Shown piece after piece: positions 8,523 through 15,864 of a stretch of 33,931 nt of DNA. This DNA comes from Neomegalonema sp. Its GTDB lineage: Bacteria; Pseudomonadota; Alphaproteobacteria; Rhodobacterales; Rhodobacteraceae. Positions within the stretch are counted from its first letter, which is position 1; each line of letters opens with the position of its first letter. Position numbers and translations under genes: made by a program. The DNA is taken from contig JALEGB010000120.1 in the NCBI GenBank assembly GCA_022760355.1, positions 1 to 33,931 on the forward strand. The letters run 5' to 3'. The notes below the pieces were generated by a model. That model saw only the letters and a program-made list of their open reading frames with translations. It was not told where the DNA came from and ran no database searches.

Positions 8523-8963
8523 CTATGCGTCGCTCGGCGCGTTATAAACGTCAATCACCCGCAACGTCGCCGCCGGCGCATCGGTCGCCAGCACGCAATC
8601 CACCGCCACCGCCACCCGCAGCGCGGAGCGGGATGGTAGGCGCGACACTCGGACAATCTGCGCCCGAAGACGCAGGTGATCGCCGACATGAACCGGACGT
8701 CGAAATGCAATCCGGTCCATGCGCGCCGTCACCGCGCCGGTGAAGTTTTTGATCTCGATCGCCCGCTTCAACAGCCGCGGCGTCAGCGCCACCAGCAGGT
8801 TCCCTGGCGCGATCGCGTCCGCGCCGCGATGCAGCGGCTGATCGTCGCCCGATACGGCGATAAAGGCGTTGATCAGCGGCTCTGAAATCAGAATCCGATC
8901 CTGCGACTCCGCCTCCGCGCCAACGAAGGCGGCCAAGTCAGATGGCTCTAGCACCGAAATCAC
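8523..8963 (-). CDS. MaoC-like hotdog-fold protein (putative enoyl-CoA hydratase)
   Basis: 146 residues, a typical single-hotdog length. The segment AFIAVSGDDQPLHRG (33-47) holds the Asp40-x4-His45 pair of R-specific enoyl-CoA hydratases and MaoC dehydratases. The following PGNLLVALTPRLLK and a late RIAFRRPVHVGDHLRLRA strand also fit this fold. The usual A-H-G before the central helix is A-P-G here. The start is GTG 8963, whose G is the last base of the thiolase TAG stop (TAGTG), so translation is probably coupled to the thiolase. Known relatives hydrate 2-enoyl-CoA to (R)-3-hydroxyacyl-CoA, but the substrate is unknown. Together with the ligase and thiolase this gives a short set of beta-oxidation-like reactions inside a transporter/tetrapyrrole operon. 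Confidence 0.8.
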   Translation of the reverse strand: MISVLEPSDLAAFVGAEAESQDRILISEPLINAFIAVSGDDQPLHRGADAIAPGNLLVALTPRLLKRAIEIKNFTGAVTARMDRIAFRRPVHVGDHLRLRAQIVRVSRLPSRSALRVAVAVDCVLATDAPAATLRVIDVYNAPSDA

Positions 8964-10084
8964 TATGCGGGCTCTCCTACTTGCAGCGCGATCGCCGCGC
9001 CAAGCCCCCCAACCGCTGGAATAGCCGCGAGACCTACCGCCCTATCCGCCTCCCGCGCAAGTTCATGATACAGGCGGACGGCCAACACGGCGCCGGAGGC
9101 GCCGATTGGATGCCCGCGCGCCAGCGCCCCCCCGCCGCGATTCACCCGCTCCGCCGGAGCGTCCATCGCGTCAATCCACGCCATCGCCTGCGCGGCGTAG
9201 GCCTCCATCAGCTCGACCACCGCCAGATCAGAGACGCGCAACTGCAGCTGCGCCAACAGCTTTCGCGTCGCTAGGACGGCGCCGGACGCCGGGGCGCGCG
9301 TATCGCCTGCGGCTTGGACCGCGCCTAGAAACCGGATGACGGGCCCCTGAGCGGGCGGCGTCGCGCTTAGGGCGATCACAGCCGCCGCATCGGCCTCAAC
9401 CGCCGTCGTGGCGGCGCCGCGCGAACGGCGGCACAGCCCTTCGGTAAGCTTCCGCGTAAAGGGGTCCGCATAAGCAGGGGCCGGTCCCGCCCTGTCGGCG
9501 ATCGGCGCGATCTCGGCGCCCATTCGCGCCGCAGCCGCCCGCGCTTTTCGATGACTCTCAATCGCATAGGCATGCTGCGCCGGCTCAAGAAATCCTTGCG
9601 CCTGCGCGAGAGCGGCTGTCGCGTCGCCTGGATCAGGATCGAACTCCGGCGACGGCGCAAAGGGAGGGCGCTGATAGGCGACCGCCTCGCCCGGCTCGCC
9701 CGGCTTGGGGCGGCGCAAGCGGATCGGCGCGCGGCTGAAACTCTCCAACCCGCCCGCCAGGAAAACGTCGCCTGCGCCGCAACGCGCCCGCTCGGCCGCC
9801 AGCGCGATCGCGTCCAAGCCGCTGCAGCATTGAGTGTCCAATGTCATCGCCGGAACCCAATCCGGCGCACCGGCCGCCAACGCCGCCAGCCGAGCTGGAT
9901 TGCCGCCGCCATAGAGCCCGTTGCCCATCAGCACCGCCTCCACCGCGCCCGGCGCCGCGGCCGCGTCCGCAAGCGCGGCGCGAATAACGGCCGCGCCAAG
10001 CTCCCAGGCCTCAATCGCCGCGAACGCCCCCCCGCGCGGCGCCACCATGGTGCGACGCGCGGCGCGTAGATAAACCGGCCGCAT
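8963..10084 (-). CDS. Thiolase-family protein with altered active site
   Basis: 373 residues, near the usual ~390. The N-terminal nucleophile segment is TLDTQCCSGLDAI (81-93), putting the acyl-accepting cysteine at 86. GLESFSRAP (112-120) and the ALARGHPIGASGA segment with His325 are conserved. Two usual catalytic positions are not. The NEAFAAQ asparagine is Met293 (ELMEAYAAQ), and the C-terminal GLxxxCxGGG cysteine, which acts as the acid/base, is Pro356 (GLAAIPAVGG). Condensation or thiolysis by the standard mechanism would be impaired; it could be an acyltransferase-like variant or use another residue. The ATG at 10084 directly follows the stop codon of a 24-codon micro-ORF, and TGAGG upstream serves as ribosome site. 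The gene overlaps the next one by one base. Confidence 0.85.
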   Translation of the reverse strand: MRPVYLRAARRTMVAPRGGAFAAIEAWELGAAVIRAALADAAAAPGAVEAVLMGNGLYGGGNPARLAALAAGAPDWVPAMTLDTQCCSGLDAIALAAERARCGAGDVFLAGGLESFSRAPIRLRRPKPGEPGEAVAYQRPPFAPSPEFDPDPGDATAALAQAQGFLEPAQHAYAIESHRKARAAAARMGAEIAPIADRAGPAPAYADPFTRKLTEGLCRRSRGAATTAVEADAAAVIALSATPPAQGPVIRFLGAVQAAGDTRAPASGAVLATRKLLAQLQLRVSDLAVVELMEAYAAQAMAWIDAMDAPAERVNRGGGALARGHPIGASGAVLAVRLYHELAREADRAVGLAAIPAVGGLGAAIALQVGEPA

Positions 10085-10159
10085 CTAACTCATCCTCAGA
10101 ATCGGGTGCGGGCTCATGAGAATTGCGCGCGGGCTCATGAAAATTGGGCGCGGGCTCAT
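10085..10159 (-). CDS. 24-codon repeat micro-ORF linking ligase and thiolase
   Basis: On the minus strand an ATG (10159-10157) overlaps the ligase stop as ATGA. The frame reads three near-identical heptapeptides (MSPRPIF, MSPRAIL, MSPHPIL), then RMS and TAG (10087-10085), and the thiolase ATG follows with no spacer. The exact fit between both neighbours suggests re-initiation or translational coupling, or a small encoded peptide. It could also be a repeat expansion that accidentally keeps an open frame, since the 21-bp period leaves every frame similar. No protein homology is known to me. Confidence 0.45.
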   Translation of the reverse strand: MSPRPIFMSPRAILMSPHPILRMS

Positions 10160-10162
10160 GGG
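10100..10162. repeat. Three 21-bp tandem repeats between ligase and thiolase genes
   Basis: Units 10100-10120, 10121-10141 and 10142-10162 share AAT-x-G-x-GCGGGCTCATG with only a few differences. The strict 21-bp period preserves the frame. Each unit contains CATGA or CATGG, which gives an ATG on the minus strand. Confidence 0.9.
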
Positions 10163-11652
10163 GCCGCCTCCCAGAGGCCCGCTTGCAGCCCCAACGCCAG
10201 CGCGGCGTGATCCGTTTTGCCGCTGGCCAACCGGGGCCACTCAGCGGCAAGATAAAAGCGGCCAGGGCTCTCAGCCGGCCCCAGCCGACTGCGGCAAAGC
10301 GCAATAAGGTCAGCCTTGCGCGGCGGCGCCCCGGCGACTGAGATAATCGCCGCGAGGCGCGCGCCCCTGACGGGATCGGCTTCGCCGACCACCGCCGCCT
10401 CCGAAACACCAGGATGCTCCAGCAGCGCCGCTTCAATCGGTTCCGGCGAAACGTTGCGGCCAGCGATGTTCAGCACCCGGTCGGCGCGCCCGACGATGAA
10501 CAAAAAACCCTGCGGATCGAGATATCCCAAATCACCCAGCGCCACCCCGCCCGCAAGCTGCGGCAACGGCTCAACGCCAGCGGGCGCAAGATATCCCAGC
10601 GCGGCGAAGGGGCTACGCACAACAACGCGCCCGACCTCGCCCGCCGCCGCCTCGGCCCCGTCATCACGCATAACGCGCACGGCGACGCCGGGAACCGGCT
10701 TGCCGACAGAGCCGTGCGGCGGCGCATCCTCCGCGCGCCAGATGGCGACATAGGAAAGTTCGGAGGCGCCGTAGTAGCAGCGGATTTCAGCATTCGGAAA
10801 GGCGGCGGCGATCTCGGCGCGCATTCCTTCCGGCAGCGCCGCGCCGCCGCACAAAACCAGCCGCACCCGTGTCAGCCCACCGCCCTGGACCCGCACCGCC
10901 CGCGCGATCTGGAGCAACTGCGCCGGCGCCGCCGTCACCACCGTCGCGCTGCGCCGCCGCATCGCAGCGGCGACGTCGCGCACCTTCCCGCGCTCCGGGG
11001 CCAGCAGCGCTTCCGCCCCCGCCGCCAGAGCGCTTAGGAGCCCATAGAGCGGCAAGGAATGATGCAATGCTCCAGGTATGGCGACGATGTCCGTTTCGCA
11101 GAAGCCGTTCAGACGCCGATCCACCGCAAAGCTTTCCGCCCATGACTGTTCAGTGCGGGCGAAGGGTTTTGGCGCGCCGCTCGAACCCGATGTAAAGCCG
11201 ATATAGAAAGGGGCGGGCGGCGAGAACTCAGTTGGCAACGCGGCCAAACCCGCCTCCCTCCGCTCGGCCGGCCATGTGGGATCGACCATCACGAACGGCC
11301 GCCCCAGCACCAACGCGACGATTGTTTTGAGCGCGGCCGCGACTCCGTCGCGCGGGTTAATCACGCGCCAACGTTCAAACGCCGCGAGCGTCGCCGCCTG
11401 CTGTGCTCGCGTGATCAGATCTCGGTAACTTAAAGCAGACTCGCCACAGCTCAGCGCAATCCGCTGCGGCGACGCGCTGAGGATCCGGTCTAGGATCGGC
11501 CCCGGCGCCGACGGCGCGCCCGCTCCTCCGCCTCCGCCGCCCCGAACCCCCGCGCCTCCAGCGCTTCGGCGATTTGATCCGCCATCCGTAGCGTCTGAAT
11601 GATCATCGGTGTCGCCAGAGCGAAAATGTTCCGATCCTGTCCGCGCGCCCAT
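10156..11652 (-). CDS. AMP-forming acyl-CoA synthetase / acyl ligase family protein
   Basis: The frame has the core motifs of adenylate-forming enzymes in order: FTSGSSGAPKP (phosphate loop), RCYYGASELSY, the GDLGYLDPQGFLFIVGRADR hinge region, NIAGRNVSPEPIE and a C-terminal PRLASGKTDHAAL with the catalytic lysine. It should activate a carboxylic acid as acyl-AMP and pass it to CoA or another thiol. Substrate is unknown. The start is unclear. The conserved part begins near 11500 (GPILDRIL...), yet no ATG, GTG or TTG occurs in frame between there and ATG 11652, which overlaps bioN by ~160 bases; AGAGAGG lies about 5 bases before that ATG. Either this long overlap is real, with a glycine/arginine-rich leader, or a rare start such as ATC is used near the bioN stop. 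As given it is 498 residues; the conserved part alone is ~450. CoA ligases and thiolases near bioMNY are, as I recall, a known association in alphaproteobacteria. Confidence 0.82.
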   Translation of the reverse strand: MGARTGSEHFRSGDTDDHSDATDGGSNRRSAGGAGVRGGGGGGAGAPSAPGPILDRILSASPQRIALSCGESALSYRDLITRAQQAATLAAFERWRVINPRDGVAAALKTIVALVLGRPFVMVDPTWPAERREAGLAALPTEFSPPAPFYIGFTSGSSGAPKPFARTEQSWAESFAVDRRLNGFCETDIVAIPGALHHSLPLYGLLSALAAGAEALLAPERGKVRDVAAAMRRRSATVVTAAPAQLLQIARAVRVQGGGLTRVRLVLCGGAALPEGMRAEIAAAFPNAEIRCYYGASELSYVAIWRAEDAPPHGSVGKPVPGVAVRVMRDDGAEAAAGEVGRVVVRSPFAALGYLAPAGVEPLPQLAGGVALGDLGYLDPQGFLFIVGRADRVLNIAGRNVSPEPIEAALLEHPGVSEAAVVGEADPVRGARLAAIISVAGAPPRKADLIALCRSRLGPAESPGRFYLAAEWPRLASGKTDHAALALGLQAGLWEAAP

Positions 11653-12131
11653 TGCGCCTCTCTCGTCTCCGCGGCCATCCGCGCCAGCACCGGAATAAAC
11701 CTGAGCGCCAGCGAAATGGCGAGGCTGACCTTCTCCACCGCGATCCAGCGCTCAAAGGGAGACAGAGCGCGCTCCAACGCTGAGACAATCGCCGATGGGC
11801 GCGTGGTCAACGTTACGATTATCGCCAGCAACAGCAATGTTGCTAATCGCAAAGTTGCGATGGTCGCCGCCAAGATGGAGCCGAACAGCGCTTGCGCCGT
11901 GAACAGCAGCGCGACCAGGAATAAAAGCGGCCGCAGCTGCGCCCAAAGCGCCCCAATCGGCAAGCGGGCGATGACGGCCAGCAGCAGCGCCGCACCCAGC
12001 GCCCCAAGCAACGGCGGCCAACTCCCCAATAGGAACAAGCCGCCCCCCGCCAGAGCGAGGAACAACAGCTTGGCGCCAGCAGGCGCGCGATGGACTGGGG
12101 ACGCGCGGTCGACGTAAAAATCCAACTTCAC
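11490..12131 (-). CDS. bioN: BioN, ECF transporter transmembrane coupling protein (EcfT)
   Basis: 213 residues with about five hydrophobic helices in the first two thirds. A cytoplasmic helical region follows, carrying two Ala-Arg-Gly coupling motifs (EAQWARGQD and EALEARGFG), the EcfT signature that docks on the ATPase. The C-terminus is strongly basic (RARRRRRGRS). The gene starts at GTG 12131, overlapping the bioM stop as GTGA, so the two are translationally coupled. In family terms BioN links ATP hydrolysis by BioM to substrate release by BioY in the inner membrane. The following ligase reading frame is open through the last ~160 bases of this gene. Confidence 0.92.
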   Translation of the reverse strand: MKLDFYVDRASPVHRAPAGAKLLFLALAGGGLFLLGSWPPLLGALGAALLLAVIARLPIGALWAQLRPLLFLVALLFTAQALFGSILAATIATLRLATLLLLAIIVTLTTRPSAIVSALERALSPFERWIAVEKVSLAISLALRFIPVLARMAAETREAQWARGQDRNIFALATPMIIQTLRMADQIAEALEARGFGAAEAEERARRRRRGRS

Positions 12132-12808
12132 AGCGGCAATTCCAAATAGGCGTCAATCGCCGCATCCGGCGCGCCGTCAAACACAAGCCGCCCGGCCTCC
12201 AGCACAAACACCCGATCGAAGCCACGCAGCAGATCGAGATCATGGCTGGCCATCACGATCTGCTCCTCCGCGCGCGCGACGGCGTCCATAATCCGCCTCT
12301 TATTGCGATGATCCAGCAATGTGGTCGGCTCATCCATCACGATCGTGTCTGGGCGCATAATCAGGACGCCGATCAACGCGATCATCTGCTTCTCGCCGCC
12401 GCTAAGCTGATACACGCTCCGCCCGGCGAAGTCCGTCATCCCAAACCGCGCCAACCCGTCCGCGACACGCTGATCCGTCGCAGCCTGGCCGAGACGAAGG
12501 CTCTTGAGCCCAAAGGCGAGATCTTCCGCGACGGTCGGGTACACAATCTGATGGTCGGGGTTCTGGAACAGGAAACCGACCCGCCGTCGCGCCGCTTTTG
12601 GATCTTTGGCGATATCGGCGCCGTCAAGGCGCACATGCCCGGCGCTCGCCAATTGCAGGCCATTGAGCAGCCGGAGAAAGGTGCTTTTGCCCGACCCGTT
12701 GGCCCCAATCACGCCAATGCGCGGCTCATCAAACGCCATCGATAGCGCCGACAGCACCGGCGGACCGCCAAGCTCAACCGCGACCTTGTCGAACTCAAAT
12801 CGCGGCAT
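12128..12808 (-). CDS. bioM: BioM, ECF transporter ATPase
   Basis: 226 residues, an ABC-type ATPase of the CbiO/EcfA class. The Walker A loop is GANGSGKST (35-43), the Q-loop FQNPDHQIVYPTV (81-93), the signature QLSGGEKQ (134-141), Walker B TIVMDEPTTLLD (155-166) and the switch histidine lies in MASHDLDLL. The Q-loop with its N-P-D-x-Q sequence is characteristic of ECF ATPases. It follows bioY by 7 bases and overlaps bioN by 4. Together with BioN it energises the BioY substrate-binding protein for biotin uptake. Confidence 0.95.
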   Translation of the reverse strand: MPRFEFDKVAVELGGPPVLSALSMAFDEPRIGVIGANGSGKSTFLRLLNGLQLASAGHVRLDGADIAKDPKAARRRVGFLFQNPDHQIVYPTVAEDLAFGLKSLRLGQAATDQRVADGLARFGMTDFAGRSVYQLSGGEKQMIALIGVLIMRPDTIVMDEPTTLLDHRNKRRIMDAVARAEEQIVMASHDLDLLRGFDRVFVLEAGRLVFDGAPDAAIDAYLELPL

Positions 12809-12815
12809 GGCGGGA

Positions 12816-13370
12816 TCAGCCGCGCTGCGCGGCGATCAATGGATAGGCGCGCTTAACCGCGAGGATCACCGGCGTCGCCAAGGCCGCCTTGATCAAATCG
12901 CCCGGCACAAAGGCGCCGGCGCCGATCAACGCCTTTTCAGCCGGAAAGCCAGCGACGAAGATCATCCAGGGAATGCCGATAAGATAGACGGCGACAACGC
13001 CCCCCAGCACGCATGCGGTGAAAGCTCCGAGGGCGTTCAGACGCGCCCAGAACCCTTGGATGAGAAAGCCCGTTACGTAGCCGCCAACGGCAAACCCCAG
13101 CAGGAAACCGCCCGTCGGCCCCGCCAAGATCCCCAGCCCGCCGCGACCGCCGGCCAGCAAAGGCAGCCCCGCCGCAACCAAACCGATAAACAGCGCTTGC
13201 GAAAGACCGCCGCGGGTCGCCCCAAGCACACCGCCAGCCAGCATGACGCCAAAAGTCTGCGCAGTGATGGGGACATTAACGAGCGGCACATTGACCATCG
13301 GCAAGAGGCCGAGGGCCGCTGTCAACGCGCAGAACAGGGCGACATAGACGACGTCTTTCGTGCTCATCAT
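12816..13370 (-). CDS. bioY: BioY, biotin-binding S component
   Basis: 184 residues with about six membrane helices. Typical BioY sequences are seen: NVPITAQTFGVMLAGGVLG (~32-50) and GGLGILAGPTGGFLLGFAVGGY (~78-98), the latter forming part of the biotin pocket in characterised BioY proteins. This is the first gene of the minus-strand run and is divergent from a secreted-protein gene at 13551. Two adjacent ATGs (13370 and 13367) are possible starts and only a weak ribosome site is visible. I looked for an inverted-repeat operator of the alphaproteobacterial biotin regulator BioR (TTAT...ATAA type) upstream and found none, so the control of this operon is open. Confidence 0.93.
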   Translation of the reverse strand: MMSTKDVVYVALFCALTAALGLLPMVNVPLVNVPITAQTFGVMLAGGVLGATRGGLSQALFIGLVAAGLPLLAGGRGGLGILAGPTGGFLLGFAVGGYVTGFLIQGFWARLNALGAFTACVLGGVVAVYLIGIPWMIFVAGFPAEKALIGAGAFVPGDLIKAALATPVILAVKRAYPLIAAQRG

Positions 13371-13550
13371 GCGGTCTCAGGGCCTTTCATGCGACTTTCG
13401 AACATTTAGCGCCCCGGATTAAGGCGGGCGCCGCCAACTGTCCATAGGGTCGCCCAGATCTTGACCATAGTTGAGATCCCCGCCACGCCGGCGGCGCGGC
13501 CCGTTCGATCGGCCGCCGCGAACCGCCGTCAACTGAGGAAGCGCCCGTCG

Positions 13551-14105
13551 ATGTTGATCTCGCCCCGCCCGCTCGCCGCCCGCCGCCTGCTCGCCCTTGG
13601 CGCGGGCGCGCTGCTGCTCGCCGCCCCCGCCGCTCACGCTCAAGAAGCAACCAGCGCCTATACAAAGCTGGATCTTGATAAATGTGAACGGCTGGATGAG
13701 CCGGCGGCTGAGGAAGAAGGTCCTGGCGGCGCCTCCTTCAAATGCCGCGGCGATCGCGGCGTGCCGCTGTACGTTAGCGAAGGCGATCTCCGCTTTAACG
13801 TCGATGTGGGCAAGCCCGACGACGGCTGGATCAGCATCGGTCCCTTCAACACGCTCGGCGAGACGGTCGAATGGCGGTACGGCCCCGATGGCGATCTGAA
13901 GGCGATCATCGTCCGCTACCATTTCAGCAGCGACGGCGTGAAGTCGCCAAGCGAACTTGCTGTGATCACACCGGCGAAAGATGGCCGAAAATCCTGCTAC
14001 ATCGCATTTGTGAAACCGGACGCCGCCCCGAGCCAGAATGAGGCCGCGCGCGAGATTGCGGATGACGCGGACGCAGCGAGCTGCATCTCCAGCCGATCTG
14101 AATAG
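13551..14105 (+). CDS. Small secreted protein of unknown function
   Basis: 184 residues from ATG 13551, with TGAGGAAG about 10 bases upstream. The N-terminus is a clear signal peptide: arginine-rich n-region, LLALGAGALLLAAPAAHA core, and a likely cleavage after AHA or AHAQ near residue 30. The mature part is acidic and mostly polar, with four cysteines (CERL, FKCRG, KSCYIAF, ASCISS) that could form two disulfides in the periplasm. The middle part (VPLYVSEGDLRFNVDVG...GPFNTLGETVEWRYG) is beta-rich. I do not recognise a named family. It is divergently oriented from bioY, 180 bases away, and followed by the opgC-like gene in the same direction. Confidence 0.8.
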   Translation: MLISPRPLAARRLLALGAGALLLAAPAAHAQEATSAYTKLDLDKCERLDEPAAEEEGPGGASFKCRGDRGVPLYVSEGDLRFNVDVGKPDDGWISIGPFNTLGETVEWRYGPDGDLKAIIVRYHFSSDGVKSPSELAVITPAKDGRKSCYIAFVKPDAAPSQNEAAREIADDADAASCISSRSE

Positions 14106-14166
14106 CGCCGGTTCCCAAGCGCGGCGCCGCCGACGCGCCGCGCACCAAATCGCCGCGCCTCACGAA

Positions 14167-14214
14167 GCTCTCGCATCAATGTTGCTGTCGCGATCCATAT
14201 CTCTATGCGAGAGC
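14167..14214. promoter_or_regulatory. 10-bp perfect inverted repeat upstream of opgC-like gene
   Basis: GCTCTCGCAT (14167-14176) and ATGCGAGAGC (14205-14214) are perfect complements separated by 28 bases. A second small hairpin, GCGCTC-ATTC-GAGCGC, lies at 14228-14243 directly before the opgC ribosome site. They could be an operator or an RNA structure controlling the downstream gene. Confidence 0.4.
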
Positions 14215-14268
14215 GTCGGCGGTTTGGGCGCTCATTCGAGCGCTGGCGCATGTTTATGAGGATCTTCA

Positions 14269-15846
14269 GTGTCGGCACAAATTCGGTCGGACGCTCATCG
14301 CGACCCGCGGCTCGATTTCTTCCGCGGGCTCGGCATGTTCATCATCTTGATCGCCCACATCCCTTGGAACACCTGGCACCATTGGATCCCGGCCCGGTTC
14401 GGCTACTCTGACGCATCGGAGATCTTTGTGTTCTGCTCCGGCGCGGCCTCCGCCATCGCGTTCTTCAAGGTGTTTGAGACACGCGGCTGGCCAATGGGCG
14501 CTGCGCGCGTCGCATTTCGGATTTGGCAGATCTACTGGTGCCATCTCGGCGTCTTCCTGGCGGCGATCTTAACGGTCATCGCGCTCGATCATTGGATCGG
14601 CACCGGCGGCTATTATCTGGCGTCGCTTGGCATTCCGCCACTGACCCGACATGGGGATGCTCAAATCGTTGGCCTGATGACCCTGACCTATGTGCCGGGA
14701 TTGTTCGACATCTTGCCGATGTACATGGTCATTTTGGCGCTTATGCCGGTGATCGCAGCGCTTGCGATTGAAAGCCGCACCGCCGCCATTGTGTTTTCTG
14801 TGGCCCTTTATTTAGCCGGCAGCCAACCTTGGATTATTTTTAATAAGGTCTCATCGCCAACCCTTCGCTATCTTTTTGTGGAGAATGGCTATCAGCTGTT
14901 TCGCTTCTTCCTTTCCATCGCGCTCATACTCGCCGTCATCGGCGTTGTGTGCGCGTTGGCGCGGTTCGCCGGCCGTGCTTTGACTGGCGTATGGCGGCTT
15001 GCGCTCGCCGTCATGTTGGCTCTGGCCCTGATCGCGCTTTGGAGCCAGGTCGACCTGTTCGCCGAGATGCGTAATCTTAATCTCCGCGGGTCGCCTTGGG
15101 ACGATAAACGCACGTGGTTCTTCAATCCGTTCACATGGCAGTTGCTGTTTTTTACCGGCTTCGCCTTTTCCGCCGGCTGGCTTCCGGCGCCGCCAATCGA
15201 CCGACGCCTGATGTGGGCGGCCGCGGCCATTCTGCTCATTTCTTTTCCGTTGGATCCGGACGGCGTCTTACTGCGCGAATTGCGCGATCATGTGCGGAGC
15301 CTGCGCGCGGCGCCGGCCGATCCGCAAACAATCCAATGGTATGCGGATCTGATCAGATCGCTGCTCTGGACCTATGACGGGCTCGCGGCCATCACCTCCA
15401 AGACCTATTTCGGCGTTTTCCGCTATATCCACTTTCTGGCGCTCGCCTATCTGGTCTGGGCCCTCGCAGGGGATCGCGGCGCAAACTTGCCGCAGACAGG
15501 CTGGGCGGAGCGCGCCGTCACCGTTGTTCGCCGCGTTGGCCAACAATCATTGGCGGTATTCGTCGCCAGCTTGGTGATCGCCCAGGCGCTTGGCGTGTGG
15601 ATCCGCGAAACGGCTGTTGGCCCGGCCGCACGCACAAGCATCGCCCAGGCGTTCAGCCGCGGCGCGTTCTCGCCCGACTATTGGAATGTTATGCTGGCGA
15701 ATTTGACCGGTTGCGTCCTGATCATTGGCGTCGCCTACGCCGCCCGCTTCTTCCGCCGGCAACCATGGCGAGATAAAGCCGCATCGGCCCTTGCGGCGAG
15801 CGCGTCTGGCGGTCAATCTCGTCGTTCGACGGCAGGACGAGCATAA
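14269..15846 (+). CDS. opgC: OpgC-family integral membrane protein
   Basis: 525 residues with around ten hydrophobic helices. The N-terminus carries the OpgC hallmark: DPRLDFFRGLGMFIILIAHIPWN, then FGYSDASEIFVFCSGAASAIAF. OpgC proteins are acyltransferase-3-related and succinylate osmoregulated periplasmic glucans at the inner membrane; in many alphaproteobacteria the exact modification is not known. The start is GTG 14269, supported by GAGGA about 7 bases upstream; no better ATG is in frame. The gene ends only 18 bases before the dehydratase gene, so the two may be co-transcribed. No glucan synthase (opgG/opgH or ndv genes) is in the window. Confidence 0.88.
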   Translation: MSAQIRSDAHRDPRLDFFRGLGMFIILIAHIPWNTWHHWIPARFGYSDASEIFVFCSGAASAIAFFKVFETRGWPMGAARVAFRIWQIYWCHLGVFLAAILTVIALDHWIGTGGYYLASLGIPPLTRHGDAQIVGLMTLTYVPGLFDILPMYMVILALMPVIAALAIESRTAAIVFSVALYLAGSQPWIIFNKVSSPTLRYLFVENGYQLFRFFLSIALILAVIGVVCALARFAGRALTGVWRLALAVMLALALIALWSQVDLFAEMRNLNLRGSPWDDKRTWFFNPFTWQLLFFTGFAFSAGWLPAPPIDRRLMWAAAAILLISFPLDPDGVLLRELRDHVRSLRAAPADPQTIQWYADLIRSLLWTYDGLAAITSKTYFGVFRYIHFLALAYLVWALAGDRGANLPQTGWAERAVTVVRRVGQQSLAVFVASLVIAQALGVWIRETAVGPAARTSIAQAFSRGAFSPDYWNVMLANLTGCVLIIGVAYAARFFRRQPWRDKAASALAASASGGQSRRSTAGRA

Positions 15847-15864
15847 AGACTGAGCGGAGCTGAA

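Noticed and set aside
13371-13460. BioR operator upstream of bioY
   Set aside because: No TTAT...ATAA inverted repeat could be found in the gap.
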